From Lolium rigidum (lineage: Eukaryota > Streptophyta > Magnoliopsida > Poales > Poaceae), in assembly GCF_022539505.1 (NCBI RefSeq), contig NC_061510.1:271135687-271199686 (forward strand): DNA of 64,000 bases. Reading direction: 5' to 3'. The notes beneath the pieces were generated by a model, which saw only the letters and a program-made list of their open reading frames with translations, made no database searches and had not been told where the DNA came from. A program made the translations under genes and the position numbers. Numbering within the stretch: position 1 is the stretch's first letter; every line of letters begins with the position of its first letter. Shown one piece after another: positions 9,117-19,883 of this stretch.

Positions 9117-10790
9117 TTGGTCGCTCTGTGTCGCCCTCGCGGCGACAGGAGCGACTCCCTCCCCTCCCCGCCTCAGGATACACTCTCCTCCTACCCCCGC
9201 TGCCGCCGCCGGGCAAAGCCTGTGCGGCGCCGGTTGCGGCGGCCGTTCTCTCCGTGCTCGGGTAGGGCCTCGCGGGGCGGTCCTCTTCGGCGGCGGTGCG
9301 TGTTCGTCCTTCGGCTAGTGAGGGACGCGCGGACGGTGACTGGCGGGGTGGCGACGCGGCACAATGGCCTGGACGCCAGTGGCTTGCGCGACCCGAGGCC
9401 AGTTTCTAGCGTGGCCAGGGGTGGTGGAGGCGGGCCCAGATCTGGGCCAGCGGGCCTAGGTCTGGGCCGTATCTCGGTTGCCCCGGGCTAGGTGGGTCAG
9501 ATGCTATATCTGCTAGGAGCAATTCTGGTTCCTTGCTAGTATAGGACTATAGGTGGAGGCCGGTGCTTGGACGCTCCGGTGATCGGTGGCAACCCGGGCC
9601 GAGCTGGTTTCGTGCCCCTTTGTCCCGTACTAGCGGTGGGTGTTCTTCGTAGGGGCAAGGACATCTCGTTTGTCTCTCTTGAATTTTCTCCGGCTTGAGA
9701 GAACATAGGTTCTTGGCCGGCAGGGTGGCACTACAGTGGTATGTACACTGGTATGGTGGCGTTGCGCCAGCAGTCCCCTGATTCCCTCCAGCCAGATGGG
9801 ACAACTGTTGGGACGGCATGTCCCTGAGCTGCTCATGCACGACTGGTTAGCTATGTTAGGTTTGGCCGGCAGAAACACTAGCACATACGATGGGGTGTCC
9901 GTGAAAGCACTACAAGGCTTCGGCCACTACCGGCAACGACGACGTCTACGGATGTCATTCACCTTCTTGGAGGTGTGGCCATGACACACATCCTACTGTT
10001 GGTTGCCCTCCCCTGGGCACTCTTTGTTGCCTGTTGACTTGCGAGTTCTTTGAGGTCCTCCTCAGAATTCCTACTCGCCGATGCCCTGAGTCTTGCGGTG
10101 ACCAGCTTCATTTAGACGGTGTGCCTTCGATTTGCGCGGCCACTCTCATGCCTAGGGTGGCTGTCAGAGTTTGGGTTGTGGCGTGAGGGACACCGGTGGT
10201 TCTCAATAGCTGGTAGCTATCCTGATGACAGGCGCAAAGACTTAGGCTTTCCTTGTTGTGGGTGTTGAAGCTTGCACGAAAGCGTTGCACGGTTACCCTG
10301 TGCCGACAACGGCGACGCTCGTGAGCGCCCTGTTCCTTCCTAGAGGTGTTGTCTGGAAGCCTCCCCCTTTAAACTCTGGAGACTTGCATGATCACTTGCG
10401 CAGATAGCTAGTTCCCTAGGTATTGGTGCTCCTCTGTCAGGCGGCCTAATGTGCTTCTTTAGTTTTGTGCAGCTCCACGGAGTGGCGGCTCGTTGCGTGA
10501 ACTTCAGGCTGAGTTGTCGGTGTTTAGATGTAGTCTCGGGCGTCCTTGTAGATCTTGTAGAGTGGAGTTTGCTCTGCACTATTTGGCCTTTTCTTCGTTT
10601 AGATTTTAGCTTCGCACCCGGGCATGTATCTCTAGCCGCAATCCTAGTTTTCTTATTCTTCTTTTTTGTTATTGTTCTTGCCTTCGTTGTACTTCTGACT
10701 AGTTGATGGCTTTGTTAATTTAATATCGGGCTCATTGAATCTTATGTTTTAATATATTACTGCAAACGCAAATATTCGCTGGCAAGATGC
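9117..10790. other. GC-rich stretch of uncertain, possibly retroposon, origin
   Basis: Composition shifts sharply to GC at 9117. The beginning (GTCGCCCTCGCGGCGACAGG region) resembles the 5' leader of grass L1 LINEs, and the end (TGATGGCTTTGTTAATTTAA near 10704) resembles the 3' leader of such elements. Between them no ORF carries a known domain; the longest is 124 codons and Arg/Pro-rich, which is ordinary for GC-rich non-coding DNA. I read it as a possible internally deleted retroposon but cannot prove it. Confidence 0.3.
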
Positions 10791-11333
10791 GTTTACACTT
10801 CCTCGTTGAGGGTTTTTACGGTACCCTATACTGCAGGGAGCAGTATAATTCATCTCACCGTTGATTTGCTTAGGGTATGATGGATATTTCTGACTTTTGA
10901 AAACAGCGAAAGCTTTTTTCCTGTAAAGGAAATTGCTGTTGGGTCAAGATCTCAGCGCATTTACTACCGAGGTAGTCGCCTGCCCGCTTCCTCACTCGAT
11001 CCGCTCCGTCCTCCTGGTCATCGCCGACGTATCCGTCTCCGCCCTGTTCCACGGAAAGCTCCCGCTATCAAGACCTAGGAGTCCCGAGTCACCCGCTCGT
11101 CGACCTCGCCGCAGCGTTTCCTCGTCCTCATCCGTTGTGACCTCATTGAAAATAAATACATACTCTGAGACAGAATTTGCCTTGTAAATCAGCATCTCAT
11201 TGCGAATTCCACCAGCAGCAAATCCTTATGCAGATTCCGTTGCGAGTTTCACCCGTGGCAAGCCCCTGTGAATATTTTTGATTCGGGTTTGGTGGTGAAT
11301 GTTTCTGTTTGTTCTCCTTCCTCCTTGTGATCT
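10791..11333. other. no gene identified
   Basis: Mixed-composition sequence with short CT-rich runs. Nothing recognisable was seen on either strand. It may belong to the 5' part of the LINE that follows. Confidence 0.3.
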
Positions 11334-12159
11334 GTGATTCGTGCGAAGGACCTTGCGCAAGCTCAGCTTACTGAAGTGATAATGAAAGCCAAATTGAGGG
11401 AAGAAGAGCAGCTGCAGCAGAACACAGAGGGTGCAGAGGAGCCGACAAGGGTCGATCACGACTTGGAGTTGGCCACTAGGACAAGCCAGGAGTTGGGGTC
11501 TATAATGCCAGTGGATCCGGCGGGGGTGATTGAGGATCCATAGCGGATATCAGTCGTAGACATTGCAACTTCCTCAAGAAGGCAAATGAAGAAGAAGGTG
11601 GAAGTGTGTACAGTCCCACATCTTAATTTGAGGGATACGCCAGCTCGCCAAGCACGAGCTTCTTCTGGGGTGTCCAGAAGAAGGCCATGGGATGGAATTT
11701 CCGGGGTTTTGGCCAGAGTGGTAGAAAAACCCAGCTGAAGGAATACATTAAGAAGGAAAGGATCGACATCATCTTCCTACAGGAAACAATGCGTCAAGAA
11801 TTTTACTGACCAGGAGTTGCAGAATCTAGTGGACGGGGAAGCGTTTGTTTTCCATTGGAAACTTGCTAACGGGCGATCGGGGGGTATGCTGCGGGGAATT
11901 AGGGACAACCTATTCGAGGTTGGAGCTTTGGGCTAGAGAGAGTTCTTCCTTAGTGCGAAGCTTTATCACATGCCCACCAAATTTAAGTGTGAATTCATTG
12001 GTGTGTATGGGCCGGCGGAGCATGCCCGATCCGCCTCTTTCCTCCAAGAGCTGGATGGAAATGTTGGAGATTGCCAGTACCCGATCATGTTGATGGGAGA
12101 TTTCAACTTGATCCATGGGGCTCAGGACAAGAACAATGCGAATATCAATTGTACGTTGG
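11334..12159 (+). mobile_element. L1-type LINE, left part: endonuclease domain (degenerate)
   Basis: From about 11,684 the reading is of an apurinic-type endonuclease (EEP) of a plant L1 LINE: WNFRGFGQSGRK, DIIFLQETM, then after a frame change FIGVYGP, and IMLMGDFNLI near 12,088-12,117. The preceding 11,334-11,543 frame is charged (KAKLREEEQLQQN) and may be the end of ORF1. A frameshift near 11,800 and others break the reading. The LINE stops at 12,159 where a Gypsy element is inserted, and resumes in frame at 21,045. Confidence 0.85.
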
Positions 12160-12369
12160 TGTTATCACCAGAATTTGACCGGATGAGAGGTGGCCGCGAT
12201 TAAGATGGGCTTGAAGAATATACACGGAAGAAATGCATGAATCGGCCTTGTATACAAAGTTTGGGCTAGTTTGCCCGTGTATCTGTAAATATAGTAGGAT
12301 ACGTGTCGGTTAGATAGAGTTTGGCTCGTGCACGGTTGGGATTATTCCCACGTTAGAAAGTCTACGGAC

Positions 12370-12377
12370 TATAAATA
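12370..12377 (+). promoter_or_regulatory. LTR promoter TATA box
   Basis: TATAAATA lies at 12,370 and again at 20,095 in the 3' LTR. It is the only good TATA box in the LTR and lies upstream of both hairpins, so transcription probably starts near 12,400 (inference). Confidence 0.6.
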
Positions 12378-12482
12378 TGTATCTAGGGTTATTGAGAAAA
12401 AAAACAATCATGTTCATCACAAACCAATCTAGGCGCATCGTCAACCCCTTGTTTCGAGGGTTTCTTCCGGGTAAGCATCATG

Positions 12483-12513
12483 CTGCCTAGATCGCATCTT
12501 GCGATCTAGGCAG
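12483..12513 (+). repeat. LTR hairpin 1 (14-bp stem, 3-nt loop)
   Basis: CTGCCTAGATCGCA, loop TCT, then its exact complement. The same hairpin lies at 20,208-20,238 in the 3' LTR. It lies about 110 nt downstream of the TATA box, in the transcribed leader. Confidence 0.9.
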
Positions 12514-12652
12514 TACACGTTTATTCGCTGTTCATGCGTTGCTCGTGCTGAAGCCTTGTTGATGGCGAGCAACGTAGTTATCATAGATGTGTTAGGGTTA
12601 GCATTGTTTCATCGTATCACATGCTTTCGCCCATGAAACCCTTAGACGTCTA

Positions 12653-12683
12653 GCCGCCCTTACACCTTAGGTGTAAGGGCGGC
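12653..12683 (+). repeat. LTR hairpin 2 (14- to 16-bp stem)
   Basis: GCCGCCCTTACACC, loop TTA, then its exact complement. In the 3' LTR (20,379-20,413) the stem is two base pairs longer, with loop TCT; the 5' LTR copy has lost four bases at the tip while keeping perfect pairing. Confidence 0.9.
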
Positions 12684-13319
12684 ACCTCGCTTGATCATTA
12701 TTTAGTAGATCCGATCCGTTATGATTGCTCCTTGTTCTTCAAGGATTAGTTTAATATCTGCATAGTTAGGCCTTGCAAACGGGTTGAAGGATCCAGTAGC
12801 ACGTAGGGTGTAGTTTGCTAGCCCTAGATGAGATGTCCCGGGGATCAACTTCATGTTGGTTTTTAGGCCTTGTCTAGGGTCGGTTTATTATCACCGTGCG
12901 TGGCTGCCAGGCTCAATCACGCGTAGGATGTTCCGATTATGTGGTGAAAACCCTAAATTGTCGTAGGTCGTTTTAGCTTTATATTGATCAAGCAGGACCA
13001 CCATGTGATCGTATACCTCATACGAATCATGGGTGGATCGGCTCCTTGAGCCGATTCACAAGACAACCTGAGAGCCGATCGAGGCTCGTATTTAATGTTT
13101 ACGTGTATGCCATGCAGGAAACTAAGCAAAGCAAATCCTTCACCTTCCTGACCAGGTATAGGTCAGGTGGCACGCCCTTGCACCAGCATCGGACGTGCGT
13201 GCCGAGGCTTTGCGGGCCGTCGCTCGAGGGACCAGGGCCAGCCGCAGTCCGGGGAGCCTCCCGGCTCTACTGTGTTGCCCGTCGCTGCTCGCCGGTGGGT
13301 TTCTGACCGCAACACATTC

Positions 13320-13337
13320 TGGCACGCCCGGTGGGAC
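13320..13337 (+). promoter_or_regulatory. primer binding site of the Gypsy element
   Basis: TGGCACGCCCGGTGGGAC begins five bases after the LTR end. It is of the TGGCnCGCCC type complementary to a tRNA 3' end ending in CCA; the tRNA itself was not identified. Confidence 0.7.
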
Positions 13338-13375
13338 AGTCTTCGACATCAACCGCATCGCCATCTACATCCGAG

Positions 13376-15699
13376 ATGGCGGAAGGTACTCCGGTCACGT
13401 ACGAAGATCCGACCGAGGAGCTCAAGAAGAAGTATGACGAGGTCAAAGCTATCCTCGAAGCCGACCTCATCGGCTCTTTCCGGAGAACCCGCTCACACGG
13501 CATCGGGTGGAAAGGGTTCTCACCTGAAGGCGCGCTCGATGGATTGGACCTGTCCGCCCCTTCGGAAGAACGCACCGGGTCTCGCGTCGGGAGATTAATT
13601 TCATGGTGGCTCATTCGCTGCACCGCCACTCCGAGAGCCTGGTGAACACTTTGGAGCGTGTCGCCCTTCGGGTGATCCAGGAAATCATGAGGCATCAGCA
13701 CTCTCCGTCAGGACCTGCTCTAGGGACTCACCAAGGTGAGACACCACTCCAGTCCCGAGCACCGCTGCCGTTCGCGTTGGCAGCACCAGAAGTGCCGAGT
13801 TCACCGGCATTCATCGTCTACAAGATCGGTGGTGACCCTAGTGATTACCAGTTCTTGTATGAGGCGCCTAAGGAGATCCCTCACGGGTACACGTGCACAT
13901 ACGTGCCAGACTGCAGTAACTGGGCACTCACGAACCAGACTGCAACAGCAGGGACTTCTGGAACAGCAGGAGGAACTTCGGAACAGATCTTGAGAAGCAG
14001 ACGTGGCTAGCTAAGTATGCCACTCCGACAAACCTCCGCAGCTCAACTCCTGCAGCTTGGCTCGGAGCTTGAGAAACAAGCGTGGCTGGCTAAGTATGCC
14101 ACTCCAGCGAATCTTCGAGTTCGACTCCTGCAGCCGGCACCGCGGATCAGATCGAGACAATCTTGAGAGACCAGTTCGGCATGGTGCCGAAAAGGAGGGC
14201 AATCGGCTATTCCAAGCCGTACCCCAACGAGTACGATTTGATCCCACTACCACCCAAATATCGGCTCCCTGAATTCTCCAAGTTTAGTGGATCAGATGGC
14301 TCCAGCTCAATCGAGCATGTGAGCCGATATTTGGCACAGTTGGGCACGATCTCAGCATCAGATGAACTACGCGTGAGGTTCTTCGCACAGTCCCTCACAG
14401 GATCGGCTTTCGGGTGGTACACATCGCTGCCACCAGACTCAATCCGGACTTGGAAGCAATTGGAAGAACAGTTCCACATGCGGTATCACTCGGAGGCTTC
14501 CGAGGCTGGCATTGCCGATCTAGCACAAGTACGACGAAGCGCGGAGAAACAAGTGTCGAATACATCCAGCGCTTCGGGACCGTTAGGAACCGATGCTATT
14601 CGGCTCGTGTGACCGAAAAAGAAGCGATCGAGTTGGCGGTGGTGGGTCTCGCATCACCGATCAAGGATGTGGCCTCCCAAGCAGTACTACCCTTCACCGG
14701 CGCATATGGTGCGTGAAGCTGTCATTATATGAACAGCGCCACCCGAGAGGTGTACCGGGATAAATTCAAGCGTGCGGTGGTCCTGGTTGAGGCGGATGAA
14801 GATGAAGGCTCGCGGGAGATCAAGAGGTAGCAGTGGCTGAATGGACTCGGGGGGCAAGCCCCGTGTCCTGCAAATGGGTTAAGCCACAAGGTCCTCCAAG
14901 AGGGTTTGACTTCGACGTGACCAAGGCTGAGCAAATTTTCGACCTCTTACTTAAGGAGAAGCAGCTAAAGGTACCCGAAGGCCACAAAATCCCCACGGCG
15001 CAGGAGCTGAACGGAAAGCCATACTGCAAGTGGCATAACACGTTCACCCATACCACCAACGACTGCAGGGTGTGGCGTCAGCAGATCCAAATGGCGATAG
15101 AACAAGGGCGTCTAATTTTCAGCCAGTACGCCATGAAAGTCGACACACACCCTTTCCCCGCCGTTCACATGGTGGAGTGCACTTACCCTGGGAGGTGCCA
15201 GCCAGGTTTCTCGTTCAACATCAACATGGTAGGACCTGGGCACCACTCTAGTAAAGACAGAGACGAGGGCAGCTGCTCTCATAACAAGGACAAAGAGGAA
15301 GCCGTTCCATGCGATCGGCTCCGGCACGATGGCAAGCGCTACATCACAGAGGGAGAAGTGAAGAATGTGAGATATCAGCGACCTCTCTCTGATCACCTCC
15401 TCAACAAATACGTGAGTCAATACGACCAACGCCGACGATACGACAACGATGACGAAAGAGATCGTCTGGCTAGCAGGGACGCCAGGAGACATCGTCGGCA
15501 TGATCGCGACGAGGAGAGATATGAGCGCCACGCCAAGGAAAAGTCAAGAGAGCAAGACGATGTGGATAGGCACTGGGACTGTCCCTTCTTCAGACACTGC
15601 TGGGATTCAGGAATGAGCCGATTGCCTACAATCGGCAACTGCCCAGAATGTAGACGAAGAAGAAGGATGCAGGTGACGTGTCCGTGTTCAAACGTCTAG
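13376..15699 (+). pseudogene. Gypsy gag, frameshifted
   Basis: The likely start is ATG 13,376 (MAEGTPVTYEDP). The capsid-like retrotransposon gag domain is at 14,163-14,716: PPKYRLPEFSKFSGSDG, SAFGWYTSLPPDSIRTWKQL, then TSVEYIQRFGTVRNRCY in another frame. The C-terminal part at 14,833-15,699 has FDFDVTKAEQIFDLLLKEKQ and YCKWHNTFTHTTNDCRVWRQQ (Cys/His motif), and ends in a charged RHRRHDRDEERYERH tail. At least four frame changes (near 13,640, 14,150, 14,560 and 14,760) prevent a full protein. A 67-bp segment of the linker is tandemly duplicated (13,989-14,134). Confidence 0.85.
13989..14134 (+). repeat. imperfect tandem duplication in gag, period 79 bp
   Basis: Bases 13,989-14,056 and 14,068-14,134 are diverged copies, both encoding WLAKYATP in one frame. 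The differences between copies show the duplication is older than this insertion. Confidence 0.75.
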
Positions 15700-15973
15700 G
15701 GCCTCTCCCGCCTCGGAACAAGCACGCCGAGTCCTCTCGGGTGGAAGATCTCGAGGAGTTAGAAGACGATGATGAAGAAGAAGAAGATAAGTACCACCGG
15801 CCAAGGTGGTGCCCTGATGGACTCAGCCGTTCCCAAAAGCGTAGGGTTCAGCGACTACGTGGTTTGGAGGAAGCCGAAAGGTTATACCTGCACACGTTAA
15901 GGAAGACGCGGCCTGATCTGGCCGCGAAAATTCAGCGAACTCTGGACGAAGAAGGTCAGCCACAAAAGAAAGA

Positions 15974-16675
15974 GTGGCGCCCGGACAAAGGAAAGCCGAT
16001 GATGAGACATCGGCTGGCACAAACATGGTGTTCATCCTTCCGGCGGAGTTTAGTGCTCCGGGATTAGACGAAGCACCTGTGGCACAACTTGACTGCGGCC
16101 CACGGCCAGTTATCTTTGAGAAGCCACGAGAAAGAAGCTACAGACACCTGAAGGCCCTGTACTTGCGAGGTTATATTAATGGGCAGCCTGTCAACAAGAT
16201 GCTGGTGGACACCGGAGCGGCAGTCAACATTATGCCATACTCCATGCTACGTCGGTTGAGACGCTCTAGCTCGGATCTGATCAAGACCAACGTTACACTG
16301 AGCGATTTCAACGGCCAAGCATCTGAAGCACAAGGTGTTCTGAACGTGGATCTAACCGTAGGAAGAAAAACCATCCCTACGACGTTCTTTATTGTCGATA
16401 GCAAGAGCACCTATGCTGTCCTGCTAGGGAGAGATTGGATCCACGCCAACTGTTGCATTCCATCCACGATGCACCAATGTTTAATACAGTGGGATGGAGA
16501 TGAAGTAGAGGTCGTCCAAGCAGATGACTCAGCCGAGATTTCAACGGCTGGCATGAACGTTTGGGAGACGACATGCCAAGAGCCACTCTCAGACATCACT
16601 TTGGACGACTGCGAGCGCATCGATGTGACGAAGGACGGGGTGAGGCTGGTCTTATCCACCGGCATGACCGTGTAA
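15974..16675 (+). CDS. Gypsy retropepsin-type protease
   Basis: A 233-codon ORF whose middle carries the retroviral-type aspartic protease active site, MLVDTGAAVNIMP (16,199-16,237), followed by SDFNGQASEAQGVLNVDLTV and LLGRDWIHAN, the usual plant Gypsy pattern. It ends with TAA at 16,673 and is followed by no reverse transcriptase. In a normal element this domain is the N-terminal part of pol. The frame is open, so the domain could still be made as part of a short polyprotein if gag were intact. Confidence 0.85.
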   Translation: MAPGQRKADDETSAGTNMVFILPAEFSAPGLDEAPVAQLDCGPRPVIFEKPRERSYRHLKALYLRGYINGQPVNKMLVDTGAAVNIMPYSMLRRLRRSSSDLIKTNVTLSDFNGQASEAQGVLNVDLTVGRKTIPTTFFIVDSKSTYAVLLGRDWIHANCCIPSTMHQCLIQWDGDEVEVVQADDSAEISTAGMNVWETTCQEPLSDITLDDCERIDVTKDGVRLVLSTGMTV

Positions 16676-17194
16676 CAAGAGCAAAATCTATGGACGTATG
16701 TGGCAAGGCCGATCCTTGTGATCGGCCCCAAAAAATAAAAAGGGATAATCTTGTCTCAAGTATGTCACGTGGTTATAGTAAAGCAAGACCAAGATGTAAA
16801 CCTTCATTGAGCGATTCAATCAACATGGAGGCCGATTCCAGCAATCGGCCAAAATTATCCTCACCATACGTTCTGCCTGTGTTCAACGTCGATCTAACGG
16901 GCAACGAGTTTACGTCGACTGATGAGCTGGAAGATGTCAACATTGGTCCTGACGGAGCCGACGTTCAAATACAGTGCCTTGGCTAACTACAGAGCCGATA
17001 TCTGCAGTTACCTGACAGATTCGGCTCGGGGGGCACCTAATCAGATGAACATGTGCGATACATGTGCAGTGAAATATTGGGGGCCGATAGAAAAATCGGC
17101 CAGTAAAAAAAAATGTACACGCAAGTCACAGCCGATGCACAGACATCGACTTGAGAAAATATGCGAAGACAACAGCATACAAGTAAAGCCGATG

Positions 17195-18317
17195 CACAGC
17201 CATCGACTCTAGTACAAATTACAGGATCTACCAGCTGCGTGTTCAAGGCGCGGATTTCGGCCAAGTCGGTCTTCAGTTCAGCTTTGAGGCCTTCTGCTTC
17301 CTCGAGGGAGTGAACGATGAGAGCTTCCTTAGCTTCAATGAACTGTTTTGGTGCCCGAACTTTCTCTGCGAGGACCTCCAACCCTTTGCGCAAGGTCGCC
17401 AGTTCAGCAGTGCTGTCAGATGTGTCAGTTTTGGCGTACAAGGCGGCCTTTTGCTCATTAAGCCGTTGGCATTTTGTCTGCAATATCGGCTTTCAACGGA
17501 AAAAGAGGTGATCGGCTCTGGTGTTTCTGCTGTTGGTTTGGCCAAGTTGGCCACCTTCTCACTCGTAGAAGTTGCTAGGACCAGAGTGGCGGATGGCATG
17601 GGTACCTCCTCGACTTCCCCACTGGAGGTGTCATCAGTTTGCAGAGGAAGAGGTTAGCCGATAAGAACGACAAGGGGTCAGCATGCAAAATGAGCCGAGG
17701 AGAGGATGGATTTACGTTTGATATCTCCTGGTTTGATGGAGAGTCTTGCGGTTCCTTGCGAGCTCTCTTGATGCATCGGCTCTTTGTGCGTGGGCTGCCC
17801 TGCCCCGCTTTGATGGGAGTTTGGGAAACGGCAGGTTCAGTGGCTGACCTTTTCTTGGAAGCCGACGGTGGCAAGTCCGGCTGACTCGCGTGGTGGTTTT
17901 CTCGGAATTGCCCGAGCTCGAGTCCCTTCGACCGAACCGTGTGTCCTCACCGCTGTTCTCGCCTTGACCGAGGCTCGGGGGCAGCTGACCTAGTAGACAC
18001 TCTGCTTTTGGAAGCTGATTTGGGTGTCATCGGCTGGCTCGCATCACAACCTCCTGCAAAGGTGATGAGTTTTGCGGAAGAAGGACCACCGGAGTTGCTG
18101 GGAGGAATGCGAAAGGGGAGCCGTCATCATCGCGAGGGTCGGGACCGTCCCGTTGCTGCAAGTAGACAGAGCAAGGGTATAAAGGGAGATCAGCGCAAAC
18201 CACTTCGGAAATAAATTGTGAGTAGTGGTACCCGCTCCGCAGGGATGTCATAATCGGCATCAAGTCTGTTTCAGCAGGTGGTCCCAGAGCTCTCCTAAGG
18301 GCGTGAGTCTTCCACAT
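17195..18317 (-). CDS. antisense accessory ORF, C-terminal parts (coiled coil)
   Basis: Three antisense frames follow each other: 18,317-18,027 (LMPIMTSLRSGYHYSQFISE), 17,880-17,575 (lysine- and serine-rich, with KKRSATEP and RARKEPQ, possibly a nuclear localisation stretch) and 17,483-17,195 (heptad-like: LNEQKAALYAK, LATLRKGLEVLAEKVRA, EEAEGLKAELKTDLAEIRALN). The last has coiled-coil composition. Together with the ORF at 19,118-19,600 they may be exons of one antisense gene of the kind known as aORF in Tat-lineage elements such as Grande, RIRE2 and Retand. Splice sites were not proven. Confidence 0.5.
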
Positions 18318-19117
18318 TGATCACCAAGTCTCAAAACCAGTGACCAAACATGAAGCAATTCAAAGCAACAGACCAAAAATAGCCGATGGTTTTCAGAAGG
18401 TTTTCATGTTGCTCAAGGGGAGACAGTGGTTAGGCTAAAGCATCGGCTATTCCTGCGGTTTCCCAAATGGCATGGTGGGTTTTGAAGACTCTATTGTACT
18501 ATGAAAACCCAATCTTTAGGAAGATTAGGCCAGGCTTGTAAGCAGTCGGCCCAAGAAGTCAGATTTAGGTTTTGGTTCACGAAGGGAATTCTATTTGCCT
18601 TGCATGAAATCAGATGGGCAGGACTCTCGGTAGAACGAGGGCCAAGACAGAGAGATTTGGAAGAGAAGGATGTGGCAGTAGAATGTCTGATACCTAGAAA
18701 TTAATGATAGAACGAAGCATTAATTCAGATGTCTGTTGTTAATTCTAGCATTATGTTCGGACCGCGAGGAGCGGTTAAGGATTACCTTCAAGCCGGAGAC
18801 CATAGTGTTGGCATTGGATGATTCCGCCATTGGGTCCGTTGCGGGTGCGAGCCTGCGCGATTGAGATCTGAGGTTACCGATTGAGTAGGCAACAGAGCTG
18901 GCCTTGCTCGCGTTTTATGGCGAGGGCCGATGCGCTGTCATCGGCTCTTGGTGTGTTGACTTACTTTGACAATCGGCAAAACTGGTAAAAGGGTAGAATC
19001 GGCTTAGAGATATTTTCTTCATTCATAAAGGTGCTTTTACAGAGAAGAGCCGATTGCTCAAGGAAGAAAGAACAAAAGCCGATTACTACTACTAGCCCTA
19101 TGCTAGTAGTCCCTAAT

Positions 19118-19600
19118 CTAAGGGCCGTTGCTGCCCTCGTCGTCGTCATCACTGCCGCCGGCGCAGCTGCTGGCGGGCTCCTCGTCGCTGCTCCCGTAGC
19201 CCTCTACGGGAGCCTCGTCCTCCTCGTCATCATCGCTATCGTCGTCGTCCCACCAAGCGCGGAGGCGCTTCGCCGGTGGGTAACCCTCGAGGGAGTCGTC
19301 GTCGTCGTCTTCCTCCTCCTCTTCTTCGGAGGAGGTGAAGTCGTCCCAGGAGAAGCGGTCGTCCTCGCTCTCCGCCTCCTCCTCCCCGTCAATGAGGAAT
19401 TGGAGGTCGTCCTCTCCGTCGGTCAAGGATTTGTCATCCTCGGACCAGACGGAGGAATCATGGTCCTCCTTGTCCCACGTCGTTGGGGCGAGGATGTCGT
19501 GCGCCGCCAACGAGCCCCACTCTGGCGTCGGCTCACGGAAGGGAGACAATACGTAGGAGAGGTTTGAGGAGGCAGAGGAGGAGGAGGAGGAAGAAGACAT
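19118..19600 (-). CDS. antisense acidic protein, likely N-terminus of the accessory ORF
   Basis: A 160-codon ORF on - starts MSSSSSSSSASSNLSYVLSP and continues with long Asp/Glu runs (SSEEEEEEDDDDDS, DDDDSDDDEEDE). It begins about 280 bp from the inner edge of the 3' LTR, so the 3' end of the element would act as its promoter region. Serine-start acidic proteins in this antisense position are typical of Tat-lineage elements. The function is unknown; a chromatin or nucleic-acid-protein contact is possible (inference). Part of the acidity comes from a GAC/GTC-rich stretch, so repeat expansion may have contributed. Confidence 0.6.
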   Translation of the reverse strand: MSSSSSSSSASSNLSYVLSPFREPTPEWGSLAAHDILAPTTWDKEDHDSSVWSEDDKSLTDGEDDLQFLIDGEEEAESEDDRFSWDDFTSSEEEEEEDDDDDSLEGYPPAKRLRAWWDDDDSDDDEEDEAPVEGYGSSDEEPASSCAGGSDDDDEGSNGP

Positions 19601-19883
19601 GGCTACAGAGGAAGGGGGTTTTTTGCCGATGGCTAGTACGGAGCAAGAGGATGGAGGGGCGAACTACTCAACGCGGTTAAATAATGGGGTATTGGGGAGA
19701 GTTAATGTTACAGCAGTTTCCGAGGAAGTGGTGCCAAAGAATTGTCAAATCGCGCAGAGAAGTTGAGAAGGCAAGGCATCATGATGAGGGATACTGCAGC
19801 GGTTCTACTCTGCCACGACATGACCCTACGAAGAAAAAGCAGAGTGATTTTGGAATTGTCATTTCCAAAACCAGGGGGGCATG

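Larger units (their letters stand above)
12160..13314 (+). repeat. 5' LTR of the Gypsy element
   Basis: It begins TGTTATCACCAG and ends GACCGCAACA, with terminal TG...CA. It contains a TATA box (12,370) and two strong hairpins downstream of it. The first base differences from the 3' LTR include TGTTATC against TGTTAGC. Confidence 0.93.
16676..19883 (-). other. 3' internal region of the Gypsy element, antisense coding
   Basis: This 3.2-kb stretch replaces the RT/RNase H/integrase region. In the sense direction no ORF resembles pol. On the - strand it has a series of ORFs with protein-like composition (17,195-18,317 and 19,118-19,600). It is dense in GCCGAT and its complement ATCGGC. A purine-rich tract (CCAGGGGGGCA, about 19,867-19,881) precedes the 3' LTR. 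Confidence 0.7.

Noticed and set aside
9117..9491. 124-codon Arg/Pro-rich ORF as a candidate gene
   Set aside because: Composition is typical of GC-rich non-coding DNA; it has no domain, and overlapping frames on both strands are equally open.
19031..19567. Val/Leu-rich 178-codon ORF on + that looks like a membrane protein
   Set aside because: It is the reverse reading of the acidic GAC/GAG-rich antisense ORF; the hydrophobicity follows from complementary GTC/CTC codons.
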